A DNA stretch of 64,000 nucleotides from positions 1-64,000 of the forward strand of contig JBAZZY010000009.1 of NCBI GenBank assembly GCA_041658565.1, written 5' to 3'. How positions within the stretch are numbered: position 1 is the stretch's first letter; each line of letters opens with the position of its first letter. A model generated the notes under the pieces. The model saw only the letters and a list, made by a program, of their open reading frames with translations. It was not told the origin of the DNA and did no database searches. Both the position numbers and the translations under genes were made by a program. Of the stretch, positions 8,249 through 17,610 are shown in pieces. Source of the DNA: Actinomycetota bacterium. Its GTDB lineage: Bacteria > Actinomycetota > AC-67.

Positions 8249-9411
8249 ACGTGTTCATCTTCTCTCCGAGTCTCCCGTTGCCGTTTGGAACAGCTGATGC
8301 GCGCTGGTTGTGGGTCGTCTGCAGCGAGCTCTCTCGCCGCGGAATCGATGTGGGGTGTCTTTCCTGCACAGAGGAGAGGTCCGAACTCGTGTCCGAGGCT
8401 GAGAAGCTCAGTGCTGATCACGGGTTTCGATTTCGACACGTGCCGCTCGTGCTCAACGAGCGGGTGCTTGCGCGAAAGGCCCGCAGTCTTCGTCGGCCAT
8501 TCTCGGAGTTCGCCCGGGTGTCGGGGCTCGCGGCAGCGATCGCGGAGGAGCGAGCAGGTGCTGACATCGTGCATGTTGAGCACCTGTATCCGATGTGGGC
8601 TTTCGAGGATGATACGGAGGCTTTCCCATATGTCCACTACCTAGGCACGATCGATTGGGAGTTGCGGAGGGGCATGAGTCTTCGCGATCGCGTCACGTCC
8701 TGGCAGATGGGGCGGGCTACGAGACGCCTTCTGTCGCGAACCGAAGTGGCCCTGGCGATGACTCCACGGCTGGCCACAGCAGTTCGTGCGATCAACAGTG
8801 GTCTCCGGTCCGTCCAAGTCGTTCCGATGGCAATCGATCCACGAATGTACGAGGTCTTTCCGGTGGTGCATGAGCCGGTAGTTGGAGTTATAGGCTCGAT
8901 GCATTGGTATCCGTCGAGAAGCGCCGCCGAGCGGGTGCTCACTACGCTATGGCCGCAGATCCGCGAGCGAGTTCCCGCCGCACGTCTCCTGGTTGCGGGG
9001 TGGAACGCGGAGAAGTATCTCGGGAACCACTTCCCCGTTCCTGGAGCCGAGCTGCTAGGAGAGGTGGCTCACCCGAGAGAGTTCTTCTCTCGGATCGGGG
9101 TACTGCTGTATCCGCCGGCGCGCGGTAGCGGCATGAAGGTGAAGGTACTAGAAGCAATGGCGTACGGCGTTCCGGTTGTCTCTAACGGGGAAGGGCTCGA
9201 AGGCCTGGAACCGTTCGAGAAGGATGGCGTTTACGCGCGCGGCGAGACGGACGCCGAACTGATCGACCTTACGGTTGCGCTGCTTGAAGACGCGGCCAGG
9301 CGACGCGACACCGCTGCGCGCGCGCGCCGACTTATCGCCAGCGAGTACAGTCCGTCGCCTGCTGTTGATCGACTGCTGGCGGCCTATGAGGCCGGGAGGG
9401 TGCGGAAGTGA
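8245..9411 (+). CDS. GT4-type (GT-B) glycosyltransferase
   Basis: Cytoplasmic GT-B-fold glycosyltransferase of 388 aa, Glyco_trans_1_4-like. The N-terminal domain opens with MNVFIFSPSLPLPFG and contains the VHVEHLY acceptor-side strand. The C-terminal donor domain has VGVIGSMHWYPS near residue 215, and GSGMKVKVLEAMAYGVPVV near 292, which is the nucleotide-sugar binding stretch. It overlaps the previous gene by 4 nt (ATGA). The C-terminal pattern (PPARGSGMKVKVLEA) is typical of transferases annotated as sugar transferase, PEP-CTERM/EpsH-like or group 1. It presumably adds a sugar to the lipid-linked repeat. Donor and linkage are unknown. Confidence 0.85.
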   Translation: MNVFIFSPSLPLPFGTADARWLWVVCSELSRRGIDVGCLSCTEERSELVSEAEKLSADHGFRFRHVPLVLNERVLARKARSLRRPFSEFARVSGLAAAIAEERAGADIVHVEHLYPMWAFEDDTEAFPYVHYLGTIDWELRRGMSLRDRVTSWQMGRATRRLLSRTEVALAMTPRLATAVRAINSGLRSVQVVPMAIDPRMYEVFPVVHEPVVGVIGSMHWYPSRSAAERVLTTLWPQIRERVPAARLLVAGWNAEKYLGNHFPVPGAELLGEVAHPREFFSRIGVLLYPPARGSGMKVKVLEAMAYGVPVVSNGEGLEGLEPFEKDGVYARGETDAELIDLTVALLEDAARRRDTAARARRLIASEYSPSPAVDRLLAAYEAGRVRK

Positions 9412-9617
9412 GCGACCGGCAGGCTGTGCTTGCGACTGGGGATGCCGGATTCTCGGGCCTCCCCGCGGCTCTAGATCGGCCGGATCTGCGGGCGGATGTC
9501 GCGTCCATTTGCCGATTGTCACCCAGCGTTCAAATGAGATCCCTACGAGAGGGACTGAAGGATATCCTGGGGCACAAGGGTATCCTGGCTCCGGAACTGG
9601 TAGAGGTTCAATCGTGA
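9408..9617 (+). CDS. Small hypothetical protein, translationally coupled on both sides
   Basis: Possible 69-aa protein that I do not recognise. It starts at GTG 9408 overlapping the previous stop (GTGA), with GGGAGG about 9 nt upstream. Its own stop overlaps the GTG of the methyltransferase gene (GTGA). No signal peptide or membrane segment is visible. The C-terminal half (LREGLKDILGHKG) could form a helix. The double overlap has the same geometry as the surrounding genes, which argues for real translation. The alternative is a mere spacer whose translation couples the flanking genes. Confidence 0.4.
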   Translation: MSDRQAVLATGDAGFSGLPAALDRPDLRADVASICRLSPSVQMRSLREGLKDILGHKGILAPELVEVQS

Positions 9618-10333
9618 AGGCAGACACACTCCGGGGCCGCGAGTTCTTCGAGAAGAACTACTGGACGTTCCTTCGCGTGCGAGATGCCTATGCGGGGGCG
9701 CCCCAGCCTGCGATTCGGTGGTGGAGCGACCCGCAGGCACTCAACGACACCGACCGGGCGATCCTGGGGGCCATTCAGGGCTGCGACCGTGTGCTGGATC
9801 TCGGTGCGGGAGACCTCACGGCCAAGAGGAAGATGCGGGGTGGTGGTTTCGCGGGGCAGTACGAAACCCTCGACCCGACGACCGAGTTTGCTCACGACTA
9901 CGGCAGTCTTGACGAGGTTCCGACGGGTGTATTTGATGCGGTGATGATGCTTGAAGTGATTGAGCACATCCCGCTTGCTGACTTCTTCGGCTTTGTCGAG
10001 CGCGTGGTCGCGCTGCTGAAGCCGGACGGCAAACTTATCATCAGCACGCCAAACGCCGAGTATCTCTCGACCATCTGGGCCTCCGACATGACCCACGTGC
10101 ACGCATATCGTGCTGCAGATCTGGCGGCCTTTCTTCACTGCCACGGCTTCGAGAGCATGATCAGGCGCGTGGCGTGGCGTTCGCCGAACGATCGCCTGAA
10201 GGAGCGGATCCGCTTTCAGGTTGCGCGCGTCGTTACCCGTGGCGTGCTTCAGGCGGACTATGCGCGTGGGGTGCTGGTGGTATCACGCCGAGTCACCGCG
10301 CCTCGCGTGCCGGGGCCGGCGCGGCAGCGGTGA
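9614..10333 (+). CDS. SAM-dependent methyltransferase
   Basis: Class I methyltransferase of 239 aa (Methyltransf_23/11-like). SAM motif I is VLDLGAGDLTAK near residue 60. The acidic motif II region is followed by FDAVMMLEVIEHIP near 113 and the post-motif LLKPDGKLIISTPN near 136. The GTG 9614 start has AGAGG 5-6 nt upstream and overlaps the preceding small ORF's stop. A longer in-frame reading would begin inside the upstream glycosyltransferase gene and is rejected. In this locus it probably O-methylates a sugar residue of the repeat unit or caps the chain (inference). It is followed after 7 nt by the flippase gene. Confidence 0.85.
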   Translation: MKADTLRGREFFEKNYWTFLRVRDAYAGAPQPAIRWWSDPQALNDTDRAILGAIQGCDRVLDLGAGDLTAKRKMRGGGFAGQYETLDPTTEFAHDYGSLDEVPTGVFDAVMMLEVIEHIPLADFFGFVERVVALLKPDGKLIISTPNAEYLSTIWASDMTHVHAYRAADLAAFLHCHGFESMIRRVAWRSPNDRLKERIRFQVARVVTRGVLQADYARGVLVVSRRVTAPRVPGPARQR

Positions 10334-10340
10334 CGGCCGT

Positions 10341-11873
10341 ATGACTTCCGTGTGGCATCGTCTTTCTCGCAACGTCGCAACCACCGTCGTGGCCACCGTC
10401 GTAAGCTTGGGCGTTGGATTCGTGTTGATGCCGTACGTGGTGCGTAGCCTGGGGGCGGTTGCATTCGGGATTTGGGTACTCGCGAACGGTGTGGTCGGGT
10501 ATCTGGGTTTGCTCGACGTTGGTCTGAGTCCCACCCTCACGAAGAAATCGGCCGAGCTTGTGGGCTCTGCCGACCCACGCGCACCCGCCGAGATCAACCG
10601 AGTCGTGAGCACCGTCACAGTTTTGTACATGGCGCTCGGCCTCATGCTCGGCCTGGCCATCGTGTTGTTGGGGGTCGTCGCCGACCGTCTGTTCACGATT
10701 CCGGCGGGGGACGTCGGGATGTTTCGCGCGGTGCTCTTGATTGTTGGCCTGCAAACGGCCATTGGATTCCCAATGTCGATCTGGAATGCACTTGTATGCG
10801 GCCTAGAGGATTATCACGTGCTGAGCGCGCTGAGTGTTGTATCGAACCTGTTGCGGGGTGCGCTTACCGTCGTCTTGCTCAGGAACGGCGGCGGGCTGTT
10901 GAGCCTTGTGTGGATGGGGTTCGGGCTGTCTGCATTCGGATGGGCGGTGAGTCGGTGGTGGATCTACCGCCGTCTTCCGACATTGCAGATTCGAGCGAAG
11001 TGGTTCGACCGGACAAAGCTCAGAGATATAGTGAGTTTTAGCGGAGTGATGTTTGTTTCGTCGATCGCGGGCTACGTCCTTGACCAGGCGGACAGGGTGC
11101 TCGTCGGGGTATTCCGCCCAGTCTCCGCGGTTACTTCCTATGAAGTTGGTGGGCGCTTAAGCAATTACTCGCGGCGCGTCACCCACAGCTGGATCGGCAC
11201 AATCTTGCCGGTAGCGGCTGCTCTAGAGGCGCGCAAGGACCGCGACACGATCCGAGTTGTCTATTTGCAGGTTACGAAGTACCTGATGGCCAGTTCCGCG
11301 GCGGTGCTTGTTTGTCTTGTCGCGTTCGGAGGAGACTTTATTCGGCTGTGGATGGGGCCTTCATTCGCGATCTCGTACCGGGTTATGGTCATTCTGCTTT
11401 TTGGGCACTTCTACCAGAGCCAGAACCTGGTCGCGCAAATGATTCTGGCGGGGACGAACCAGATTCGTACACTCAGGAAGGTGATGATCGCCTACCCGAT
11501 TGTCGTGATCGCCTTGGGAGTCCCAATGACGGCGTACGGTGGGTTGTTGGGTGCGGCAGGCGCAATCTCCTTGACCATCGTTGTGCTCGAGAGCGTGTTC
11601 CTGCGGTCCATCCTCCGCTCCTTGAGCACGACGTTGTTGGAGTTCACCCGGAACTGCCACTGGCCGGTGGCTCAGGCGGTCGGCGCTTCCGCAGCCTGGG
11701 CGACGTTGATTTCGGGGTGGTTTCGAATTCCCTCGTGGCCCGCCCTGATCTTCCAGGTCTCATCGACCCTGGTTGTGTACGTGGGGAGCTTCTGCCTGCT
11801 GGGAATGTCGACCCAAGAGCGGATGGCAATTGTTCGTCGCGCCCGCGGGCTGGTCGGCCTGGGGGCCGGATGA
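10341..11873 (+). CDS. wzx: Wzx-type oligosaccharide flippase
   Basis: Polytopic membrane protein of 510 aa with about 12-14 hydrophobic helices, in the MOP/polysaccharide-transporter superfamily (Wzx). It moves undecaprenyl-pyrophosphate-linked repeat units to the outer face of the membrane. The N-terminus (NVATTVVATVVSLGVGFVLM then RSLGAVAFGIWVLANG) is characteristic: a glycine-rich first helix pair and the short SLG-x-x-x-FGIW turn seen in this family. ATG 10341 is used because upstream sequence overlaps the methyltransferase C-terminus in another frame. Together with the polymerase at 12059 and the kinase at 37695 it marks a Wzx/Wzy-dependent pathway. Confidence 0.88.
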   Translation: MTSVWHRLSRNVATTVVATVVSLGVGFVLMPYVVRSLGAVAFGIWVLANGVVGYLGLLDVGLSPTLTKKSAELVGSADPRAPAEINRVVSTVTVLYMALGLMLGLAIVLLGVVADRLFTIPAGDVGMFRAVLLIVGLQTAIGFPMSIWNALVCGLEDYHVLSALSVVSNLLRGALTVVLLRNGGGLLSLVWMGFGLSAFGWAVSRWWIYRRLPTLQIRAKWFDRTKLRDIVSFSGVMFVSSIAGYVLDQADRVLVGVFRPVSAVTSYEVGGRLSNYSRRVTHSWIGTILPVAAALEARKDRDTIRVVYLQVTKYLMASSAAVLVCLVAFGGDFIRLWMGPSFAISYRVMVILLFGHFYQSQNLVAQMILAGTNQIRTLRKVMIAYPIVVIALGVPMTAYGGLLGAAGAISLTIVVLESVFLRSILRSLSTTLLEFTRNCHWPVAQAVGASAAWATLISGWFRIPSWPALIFQVSSTLVVYVGSFCLLGMSTQERMAIVRRARGLVGLGAG

Positions 11874-12058
11874 TGGTCTTTCGAGTTGGCGTCACGCACG
11901 GGTCCCGGTTGTTCGGTCGCTCATGGGGGAGTGTAGACATGCGGGCTGAGGCGATCCGCTGGATGCCACGCTGCGGGATGCGGTCGTTTGCGCCTCTCGG
12001 GGTGGCAACCCGGCCTTCGAGTTCGCGACGGGTCGAACATGCCAGGCGGGGGATGTAG
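11870..12058 (+). CDS. Small basic hypothetical ORF between wzx and wzy
   Basis: Potential 62-aa, arginine-rich ORF that I do not recognise. It starts at ATG 11870 overlapping the flippase stop and ends immediately before the polymerase ATG (TAG then ATG). The geometry suggests translational coupling. However, the composition (many Arg, Ser and Met, no domain) is what random high-GC sequence gives, and no strong ribosome-binding site is present. It may serve only as a leader for the polymerase gene. Confidence 0.25.
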   Translation: MMVFRVGVTHGSRLFGRSWGSVDMRAEAIRWMPRCGMRSFAPLGVATRPSSSRRVEHARRGM

Positions 12059-13579
12059 ATGCATCCTTCGGATGTGGGTGGCGGGGTGAAGCGGAGGGCA
12101 TCCGAGTTCGGGCCCATCGTGGCGGCATCGACCGCAGTTGTTGGGGCGGGACTTGTCGTGGCCGAAATCGTTAATGCCGGCTCGCTCGCGACAATGTCGT
12201 GCGTGCTGCTAGTGGCTGCCTGCGTGCTGGTCGCGCTGCCGCACCTGCGTTCAGGGCGACGCGACTTCTTCCATCCTGTTGTGCTGGTTTCGGTTCAAAT
12301 CGCGGTGTACTACGGGATTCGCGGGCTGGCGCTGCTGGCATCCACCCGCCGAAACGCTTTGGAGATCAATCATCTAGTGCGGCAGTTTCAGGGGGAATTC
12401 CTCGTCCCGTCAATCGCGGTCGCAGGGGTGGCTTTGGCGGCGTTTGTGATTGGATTCTCACTTCCGGTGTCACGCGGCCTCAGGTGGCTGATGCCGACTA
12501 TCGAGGGTATGCCGCCGGCGGAAGACGCGGTGTGGCGAAGACGGGGATTCGCCATGCTGGGGCTTGGCGTAGTGGGGAGTTCGGCATCCGCGTATCGCCT
12601 CGTGACCGGCCGAGGATTGATTCTGGGATTAGACACGGTCATTGACAACCTGCAGATCTTCGGCTGGGCAGGGATGGCGCTGATTCTGATGCACGTCGCC
12701 CGCGCAAGCCGGCCCCGCAGCTTCGGGGTGGTCTTCTATGCGTGTCTGGTCGCGGTTGGGTTCGCGGTGATCGGGTTCCGCGCGCAAGGGGTGTGGGTAG
12801 CGGTGGCCTTCATGACCGCGTTCCACTACGGAGTGCGACCGCTGCGCGTGCGCGCCACCGTCGTCGTTTTGATCTTCACGCTGTTCGTTGCTTTTCCGTT
12901 TGTTGCGGCGCTGCGAATTGAAGATCAGACGGCCTCGCAGTCCGGGAGGATCGAGAACATGCTCAGCGTTCCGGACCGGCTCGCAACGGGGAGTCAGGTG
13001 TTTGCCGCGTCGGAACGGGCACCTGGATTTGGGGGCTACCTGGGCGAGACCGCACGGAATGTCATTTACCGGCTCTACGGGACTGACACGCTGATAACAA
13101 TTGTGGCGCAGACCCCCGATCCAAGACCGTATATCTGGAGGGAGAGGGTTCTGACTCTTGCTCAGACCTTCGTGCCGCGAGTGTTCTGGACCAACAAACC
13201 CATGCCGAACATCAGCGACTACTTCAAACAGGCGTATTGGGGTGCGCGACCTGACAATCAGTCAAACCAGAAGCCAGGACTCATCGGGGATTGGTATATC
13301 CAAGGCGGCGTGATTGCGGTGATGTTGGGAATGCTGTGCTTCGGAGTCACATGTCGGGCCGGCCGGCAGTGGTTCGATAGCCACCGAGATAATCCTCTGG
13401 CCCTTGCGTTCTACGTGGTGATGGTGAACACCATCGCAACGATGGAGAGCGACACGATTCTTCTCGCAACTCGAGTCGTCATCGCACTCGCGCTGTTTCG
13501 CGTCGCCGGTTCTTGGATTCCGCGCGTTGCTGCGGGACTCCCGTCGCGTCGGCATGAGGTCCGCAGGGAGACTCTGTGA
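12059..13579 (+). CDS. wzy: O-antigen/repeat-unit polymerase (Wzy-like)
   Basis: Polytopic membrane protein of 506 aa with about 12 hydrophobic segments and a large loop (roughly residues 285-390) facing outside. The loop carries TFVPRVFWTNKPMPNISDYF, resembling the oligosaccharide-repeat polymerase (EpsG/Wzy) family in which the loop binds acceptor and donor chains. Wzy proteins are weakly conserved, so the call rests on topology, the periplasmic-loop pattern and position directly after wzx. It would polymerise flipped repeat units. It ends in a GTGA overlap with the next glycosyltransferase gene. Confidence 0.78.
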   Translation: MHPSDVGGGVKRRASEFGPIVAASTAVVGAGLVVAEIVNAGSLATMSCVLLVAACVLVALPHLRSGRRDFFHPVVLVSVQIAVYYGIRGLALLASTRRNALEINHLVRQFQGEFLVPSIAVAGVALAAFVIGFSLPVSRGLRWLMPTIEGMPPAEDAVWRRRGFAMLGLGVVGSSASAYRLVTGRGLILGLDTVIDNLQIFGWAGMALILMHVARASRPRSFGVVFYACLVAVGFAVIGFRAQGVWVAVAFMTAFHYGVRPLRVRATVVVLIFTLFVAFPFVAALRIEDQTASQSGRIENMLSVPDRLATGSQVFAASERAPGFGGYLGETARNVIYRLYGTDTLITIVAQTPDPRPYIWRERVLTLAQTFVPRVFWTNKPMPNISDYFKQAYWGARPDNQSNQKPGLIGDWYIQGGVIAVMLGMLCFGVTCRAGRQWFDSHRDNPLALAFYVVMVNTIATMESDTILLATRVVIALALFRVAGSWIPRVAAGLPSRRHEVRRETL

Positions 13580-14751
13580 GGGCGTGTCGCGTTGCCGTGG
13601 ACGTGCGTTGTCTCGCCGGAGGAGAGATTCGAGGGTTCTCACGGTATACGCGTGAAGTGGTGTCGGCGTTGGCGCGGCGCGGCGGCCTTGATGTTTTCGG
13701 TGTCACCGACTCACGCGATGACCCTGGCGTGGCGATTCCTGTGTTTCGTTACGCCGGGGGCCGAGAGATTATTCGCGAGCAAGTGAAGCTTCCTCACCTG
13801 CTCGGCAAACTGAGGGCGGACGTCTTGCTGTGCCCTTCGAACCGGGGGCTTCCGGCCATCTCCCCTTGCCCGTCGGTCGCGACCGTGCACGATGTTGTTG
13901 AGTGGGATCGCAGTCTGGTCCCGCCTCGTCCTGTGAAGAGCGCGCTGCGCTTCGCGTACTCGAATGTGACGACGCTGGCCGCCGCAACCCGGATCATCAC
14001 CGTGTCGCGGCACTCGGCCGACGGCATACGCAGACGGCTTGGAATCGGCTCCAATCGGGTGCGAGTGGTCTACGAGGCCGCGCAGGATCGGTTCGGGGAG
14101 CAATGCACCGAGCCGACGATCGACCAGGTGCGACGGCGCTACGGCATTCCCCCCGGCAGCGTGCTCTACGTTGGGGGATTCGACCGCAAGAAGGATGTTG
14201 CCACGCTGGTGCGCGCATTCGCGCGCATTGAGCCGAGCTTAGCGGGAGCTCTGATTCTGGCGGGGAAGATGTCGTCGGAGACGGAGGCTCTCGCGCGTCT
14301 CGCGCGTTCGGGAGGAATCGGGGACAGGGTGCGGTTCCCGGGGTTCATCGAAGAACGGGATTTGCCCGCGTTCTACAGAAGCGGCACCTGCTTCGTCTTC
14401 CCAGCGGTCGCTGAGGGTTTCGGACTGCCCGTCATCGAGGCGATGGCGTCGGGGACTCCCGTCGTCGTTGCCAAAGCTGGATCTCTTCCAGAAGTGGTCG
14501 GAGAGGGAGGACAGATGTTCCCAGCGGGGGACGACGCGGCGGCTGCCAAGGTTATCCGCGAACTCCTGGGCTCTCCGAGATCTCGTGAGGAATGGGCTAC
14601 GGCGGGATGCAGGCGCGCGCGCGAGTTCAGTTGGGATCGCACCGCGGAGCAGACGGAAGCTGTCCTGCTGGAGGCCCAGGCAGCCGGTGCTCGGTCTTGG
14701 ACTGCTGCGGCCGGTCGCGCCGCGAGAGGTGCGCACCGATGGATCAGGTAG
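13576..14751 (+). CDS. GT4 glycosyltransferase
   Basis: Retaining GT-B glycosyltransferase of 391 aa (GT4, mannosyltransferase-like). The N-terminal domain carries GFSRYTREVVSAL and SVATVHDVVEW, as in many mannosyl/rhamnosyl GT4 enzymes. The donor domain shows LYVGGFDRKKDVATLVRAF near residue 193 and the EX7E motif EGFGLPVIE near 282, which coordinates the nucleotide-sugar. The GTG start overlaps the wzy stop. It is cytoplasmic and acts on the lipid-linked oligosaccharide. Donor sugar not assignable. Confidence 0.88.
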   Translation: MRACRVAVDVRCLAGGEIRGFSRYTREVVSALARRGGLDVFGVTDSRDDPGVAIPVFRYAGGREIIREQVKLPHLLGKLRADVLLCPSNRGLPAISPCPSVATVHDVVEWDRSLVPPRPVKSALRFAYSNVTTLAAATRIITVSRHSADGIRRRLGIGSNRVRVVYEAAQDRFGEQCTEPTIDQVRRRYGIPPGSVLYVGGFDRKKDVATLVRAFARIEPSLAGALILAGKMSSETEALARLARSGGIGDRVRFPGFIEERDLPAFYRSGTCFVFPAVAEGFGLPVIEAMASGTPVVVAKAGSLPEVVGEGGQMFPAGDDAAAAKVIRELLGSPRSREEWATAGCRRAREFSWDRTAEQTEAVLLEAQAAGARSWTAAAGRAARGAHRWIR

Positions 14752-14764
14752 TGGCGGTTCGCGC

Positions 14765-15832
14765 ATGATCGCGCAGTTCCTTGTCAACGGGGCCGAGGGA
14801 TCGGCTGCGGGCGCGCGCGCTGAGCGTATTGCGCGCGCGGTGGGGCCGGGAGATGCCGAGATCGTCTACAGGGACGGGTCTCGGCGACGCGCTGTGGCGG
14901 GAATGGCGAAGGCGTCGCGCCGGGCGCGTCCCCGCGTGATCTGGGCGATGGACCTTGCTGTGGCGCCGGTTGTCGCAGCTTTGACGCGATCGCGCGGAAC
15001 GAAGTTCGTCGTGGACACAGGGGACTCGCCTGCGGCCTTTCTTGAGCAGGTGCAAGCCGGACGCGCGCTTATTGCGATAGCCCGCGTCCTGGAGCGCGTC
15101 GGATACGGGTCGGCCGATTGCATCGTGGTCCGAGGCCCTTACCACGCGGAGCAGCTCAGGGCGCGAGGGCTGGATGCCAGGGTGATTCCCGATGGGGTGG
15201 ATCTGAAGCTGTTCGGACCGGCGGACGCGACGGGATTGCGTGCGAAGATGGGACTCGAGCGGAAGTTCACCGTTGGGATCCAGGGACACTTCACTTGGTA
15301 CCCGGCACTCGGAGGCGGGTTGGGCTGGGAACTCGTTCACGCCATAGCGTTGCGCAAGGATCTGCCGATCCACGCGCTTCTCATTGGATCGGGTCCAGGG
15401 CTGTCGCACCTGCGCGTCCTCGCGGAGGACCTTGGCGTGGGTGATCGGGTGACCGTGGTGGGTCGCGTTTCCTACCAAGACCTGGCGCTCTACTTGAATG
15501 CATGCGACGTGTGCCTTCTGACTCAGACGAATGATCCGTCGAGTTGGGTTCGCACAACAGGGAAGCTCCCCGGCTATCTGGCGTGCGGCCGCTACATCTT
15601 GGCTTCGCGAGTCGGTACTGCGGCCGAAATCCTCCCGGAGGAAATGCTGATCGATTATGAAGGCCGATGGGATCACGCGTACCCAGCCAAGCTCGCGGAA
15701 CGTTTTGCGGGTCTGATCAGGGGCCCTGAGCGCTTGACGCGCGGCGCGGATCTTCGTGGTCTCGCACAGCAGTTCGACTACGAACGCGTGGCGGAGGAGG
15801 CGGCCGCACTTGTGCGGTCGCTGGCCAACTAG
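14765..15832 (+). CDS. GT4-like glycosyltransferase
   Basis: GT-B-type glycosyltransferase of 355 aa. The N-terminal half is short, with FVVDTGDSPAAFLEQ and the strand IVVRGPYHAEQL. The switch into the donor domain, VIPDGVDLKLF near residue 140, is the common GT4 hinge pattern. The nucleotide-binding end TGKLPGYLACGRYILAS near 262 replaces the usual EGFG-type EX7E, so the first glutamate is not obvious. ATG 14765 lies 13 nt after the previous stop. Its own TAG overlaps the GTG of the amidotransferase gene. Donor and acceptor unknown. Confidence 0.78.
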   Translation: MIAQFLVNGAEGSAAGARAERIARAVGPGDAEIVYRDGSRRRAVAGMAKASRRARPRVIWAMDLAVAPVVAALTRSRGTKFVVDTGDSPAAFLEQVQAGRALIAIARVLERVGYGSADCIVVRGPYHAEQLRARGLDARVIPDGVDLKLFGPADATGLRAKMGLERKFTVGIQGHFTWYPALGGGLGWELVHAIALRKDLPIHALLIGSGPGLSHLRVLAEDLGVGDRVTVVGRVSYQDLALYLNACDVCLLTQTNDPSSWVRTTGKLPGYLACGRYILASRVGTAAEILPEEMLIDYEGRWDHAYPAKLAERFAGLIRGPERLTRGADLRGLAQQFDYERVAEEAAALVRSLAN

Positions 15833-17610
15833 TGTGCGGCATCGTTGCTCTCGTGGCGCCGAACGGCGCAGATCGAGCACGCGCAATGATGGAGTCCCTT
15901 CGCCATCGCGGTCCCGACGCTGAGGGGATCCAGGTCTTTGGGCGATGTACGCTTGCTATGACGCGGCTCGCGATCCTTGATCCGACTTCGCGTGCGAATC
16001 AGCCGATGGGCCGGGGAAGCAAACGCCTGGTCTACAACGGGGAGTTGTACAACTTCCGCGAGCTGCGTTCGGAGATGGAGTCGCAAGGCGTTCGGTTCGA
16101 AACGACGGGTGACACCGAGGTGGTCTTGTGTGCGTTGGAGAGATGGGGGGTCGCAGCGCTGCCCCGCTTCCGAGGGATGTTCGCCTTGGCATGTTGGGAC
16201 GTGGAAACCGAAGAGCTGTGGCTCGCACGGGACCGCTTTGGGATCAAGCCACTGTACTGGCGCCCGCAAAGTGGAGGGATCGCCGTGGCCTCAGAATGCC
16301 GGGCCCTGCTCGGGGATGCGCCTCTGGAGGTTAGCCCTTCTGCCGTCGCCGAGTATCTCCAACTTGGATCCTCCATTACCGCCGCTATCACCAGAGGCGT
16401 GTTCGAACTCGAACCCGGAACCGTCATGGTCTGGCGAGGTGCGCGAATCACGACAGCGCGGTTTGCTGGATTGCCCGATGCCGTGGACACACCTGAACCC
16501 GCGGGCGCCGTCGCTGCGTTCGCCGAGGCAGTGACAATGCACCTCGCCTCGGATCGTCCTGTGGCGGTGTTTCTCAGTGGGGGTTTCGACTCGACAACGC
16601 TGATGTCGGCTTGCCGCGGTGGCCCGCGGATGCCGCTGGCGCTAACCATTGCTCATGAAGAGAACGCTGAGGACGTGGCGCGCGCTGGCAGAACCGCGAC
16701 GCACTACGGGGCCTCCCACGAAGTCATTGCCGTGTCCGCCTCCGAAGTGGTCGCGAGCATGTCCAAGCTGGTGGCCGCGATGGATCAACCTTCTATCGAC
16801 GGAGTCAACACGTATCTGGTGTCGGCGGCAGCGCGAGCGCGTGGAATCCCGGTGGCACTTAGCGGCCTTGGGGGCGACGAAGTGCTGGGCGGCTATTCGT
16901 ATCACCACACTCCGCGCGCGCGCGCGTTCGCTTCGCGCGTTTGGCAGGGGATGCCGCCGCTGGTGCGACCTGTGGCTGGGAATGTCATCCGGCGCCGGGC
17001 GGGGGTGGCGGCCGAACGGATGACGGCCGTTCTCTCGGCTCGGACGCCGCAAGAACGCTTTCTGGCGTTCCGGGGGCTGTTCTCAGAGACGGAAGTGCAT
17101 CAGCTTGTCGGATTCATTCCGGAGCGGTCGTCTCCGCGTTGGAGTCCGAATCCTGCACTAGAGGAACGCCGCCAATACGCTGCATTGGATTTTGATCTCT
17201 ACCTGCGTCCCACTCTTCTGCGCGACAGCGACGTGATGTCGATGGCGAACGGCGTCGAGGTGCGAGTCCCGTACCTCGACAACAGGTTCGTTGCGGCGAC
17301 GCTAGGGGCGGGGCATGCGCCGTCGAAGGATGAATTTGCGCGCGCTCTTGACGATCCATACTTGGCCACTGTTGCCGCTGAACCGAAGAGGACATTCGCC
17401 ATGCCCTGGAGGACATGGTTGCCGGCTGTTGTGAGCGCCTACTCGGACATACTCTTTGGTCAGGCGGATCCCTGGGGTGGAGTAATTGATGGCGAGAAGG
17501 CCCGCGAGATCCTTCAGCGCCCGATGTTGCCCGGGGGAATGGAGCCGCTTCGGGCATGGGCACTCGTGGTGCTCGCCTTGTGGATCCAGGAAAAGAGGGG
17601 CGCATTGTGA
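15832..17610 (+). CDS. asnB: Asparagine synthetase-like glutamine-dependent amidotransferase
   Basis: 592-aa class II amidotransferase. The N-terminal Ntn glutaminase has the catalytic Cys2 exposed after Met removal (MCGIVAL), RHRGPD near residue 23 and YNGELYN near 66. The C-terminal ATP-pyrophosphatase domain has the PP-loop SGGFDST at 249-255 and SGLGGDEVLGGY near 345. AsnB paralogues in polysaccharide loci (WbpS in Pseudomonas is the known example) amidate sugar uronic acids rather than aspartate. The position between two glycosyltransferases makes that the likelier role here (inference). The GTG start overlaps the previous TAG by one base. Its stop overlaps the next gene, and a protein resembling a dead copy of its glutaminase domain follows at 18572. 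Confidence 0.9.
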   Translation: MCGIVALVAPNGADRARAMMESLRHRGPDAEGIQVFGRCTLAMTRLAILDPTSRANQPMGRGSKRLVYNGELYNFRELRSEMESQGVRFETTGDTEVVLCALERWGVAALPRFRGMFALACWDVETEELWLARDRFGIKPLYWRPQSGGIAVASECRALLGDAPLEVSPSAVAEYLQLGSSITAAITRGVFELEPGTVMVWRGARITTARFAGLPDAVDTPEPAGAVAAFAEAVTMHLASDRPVAVFLSGGFDSTTLMSACRGGPRMPLALTIAHEENAEDVARAGRTATHYGASHEVIAVSASEVVASMSKLVAAMDQPSIDGVNTYLVSAAARARGIPVALSGLGGDEVLGGYSYHHTPRARAFASRVWQGMPPLVRPVAGNVIRRRAGVAAERMTAVLSARTPQERFLAFRGLFSETEVHQLVGFIPERSSPRWSPNPALEERRQYAALDFDLYLRPTLLRDSDVMSMANGVEVRVPYLDNRFVAATLGAGHAPSKDEFARALDDPYLATVAAEPKRTFAMPWRTWLPAVVSAYSDILFGQADPWGGVIDGEKAREILQRPMLPGGMEPLRAWALVVLALWIQEKRGAL

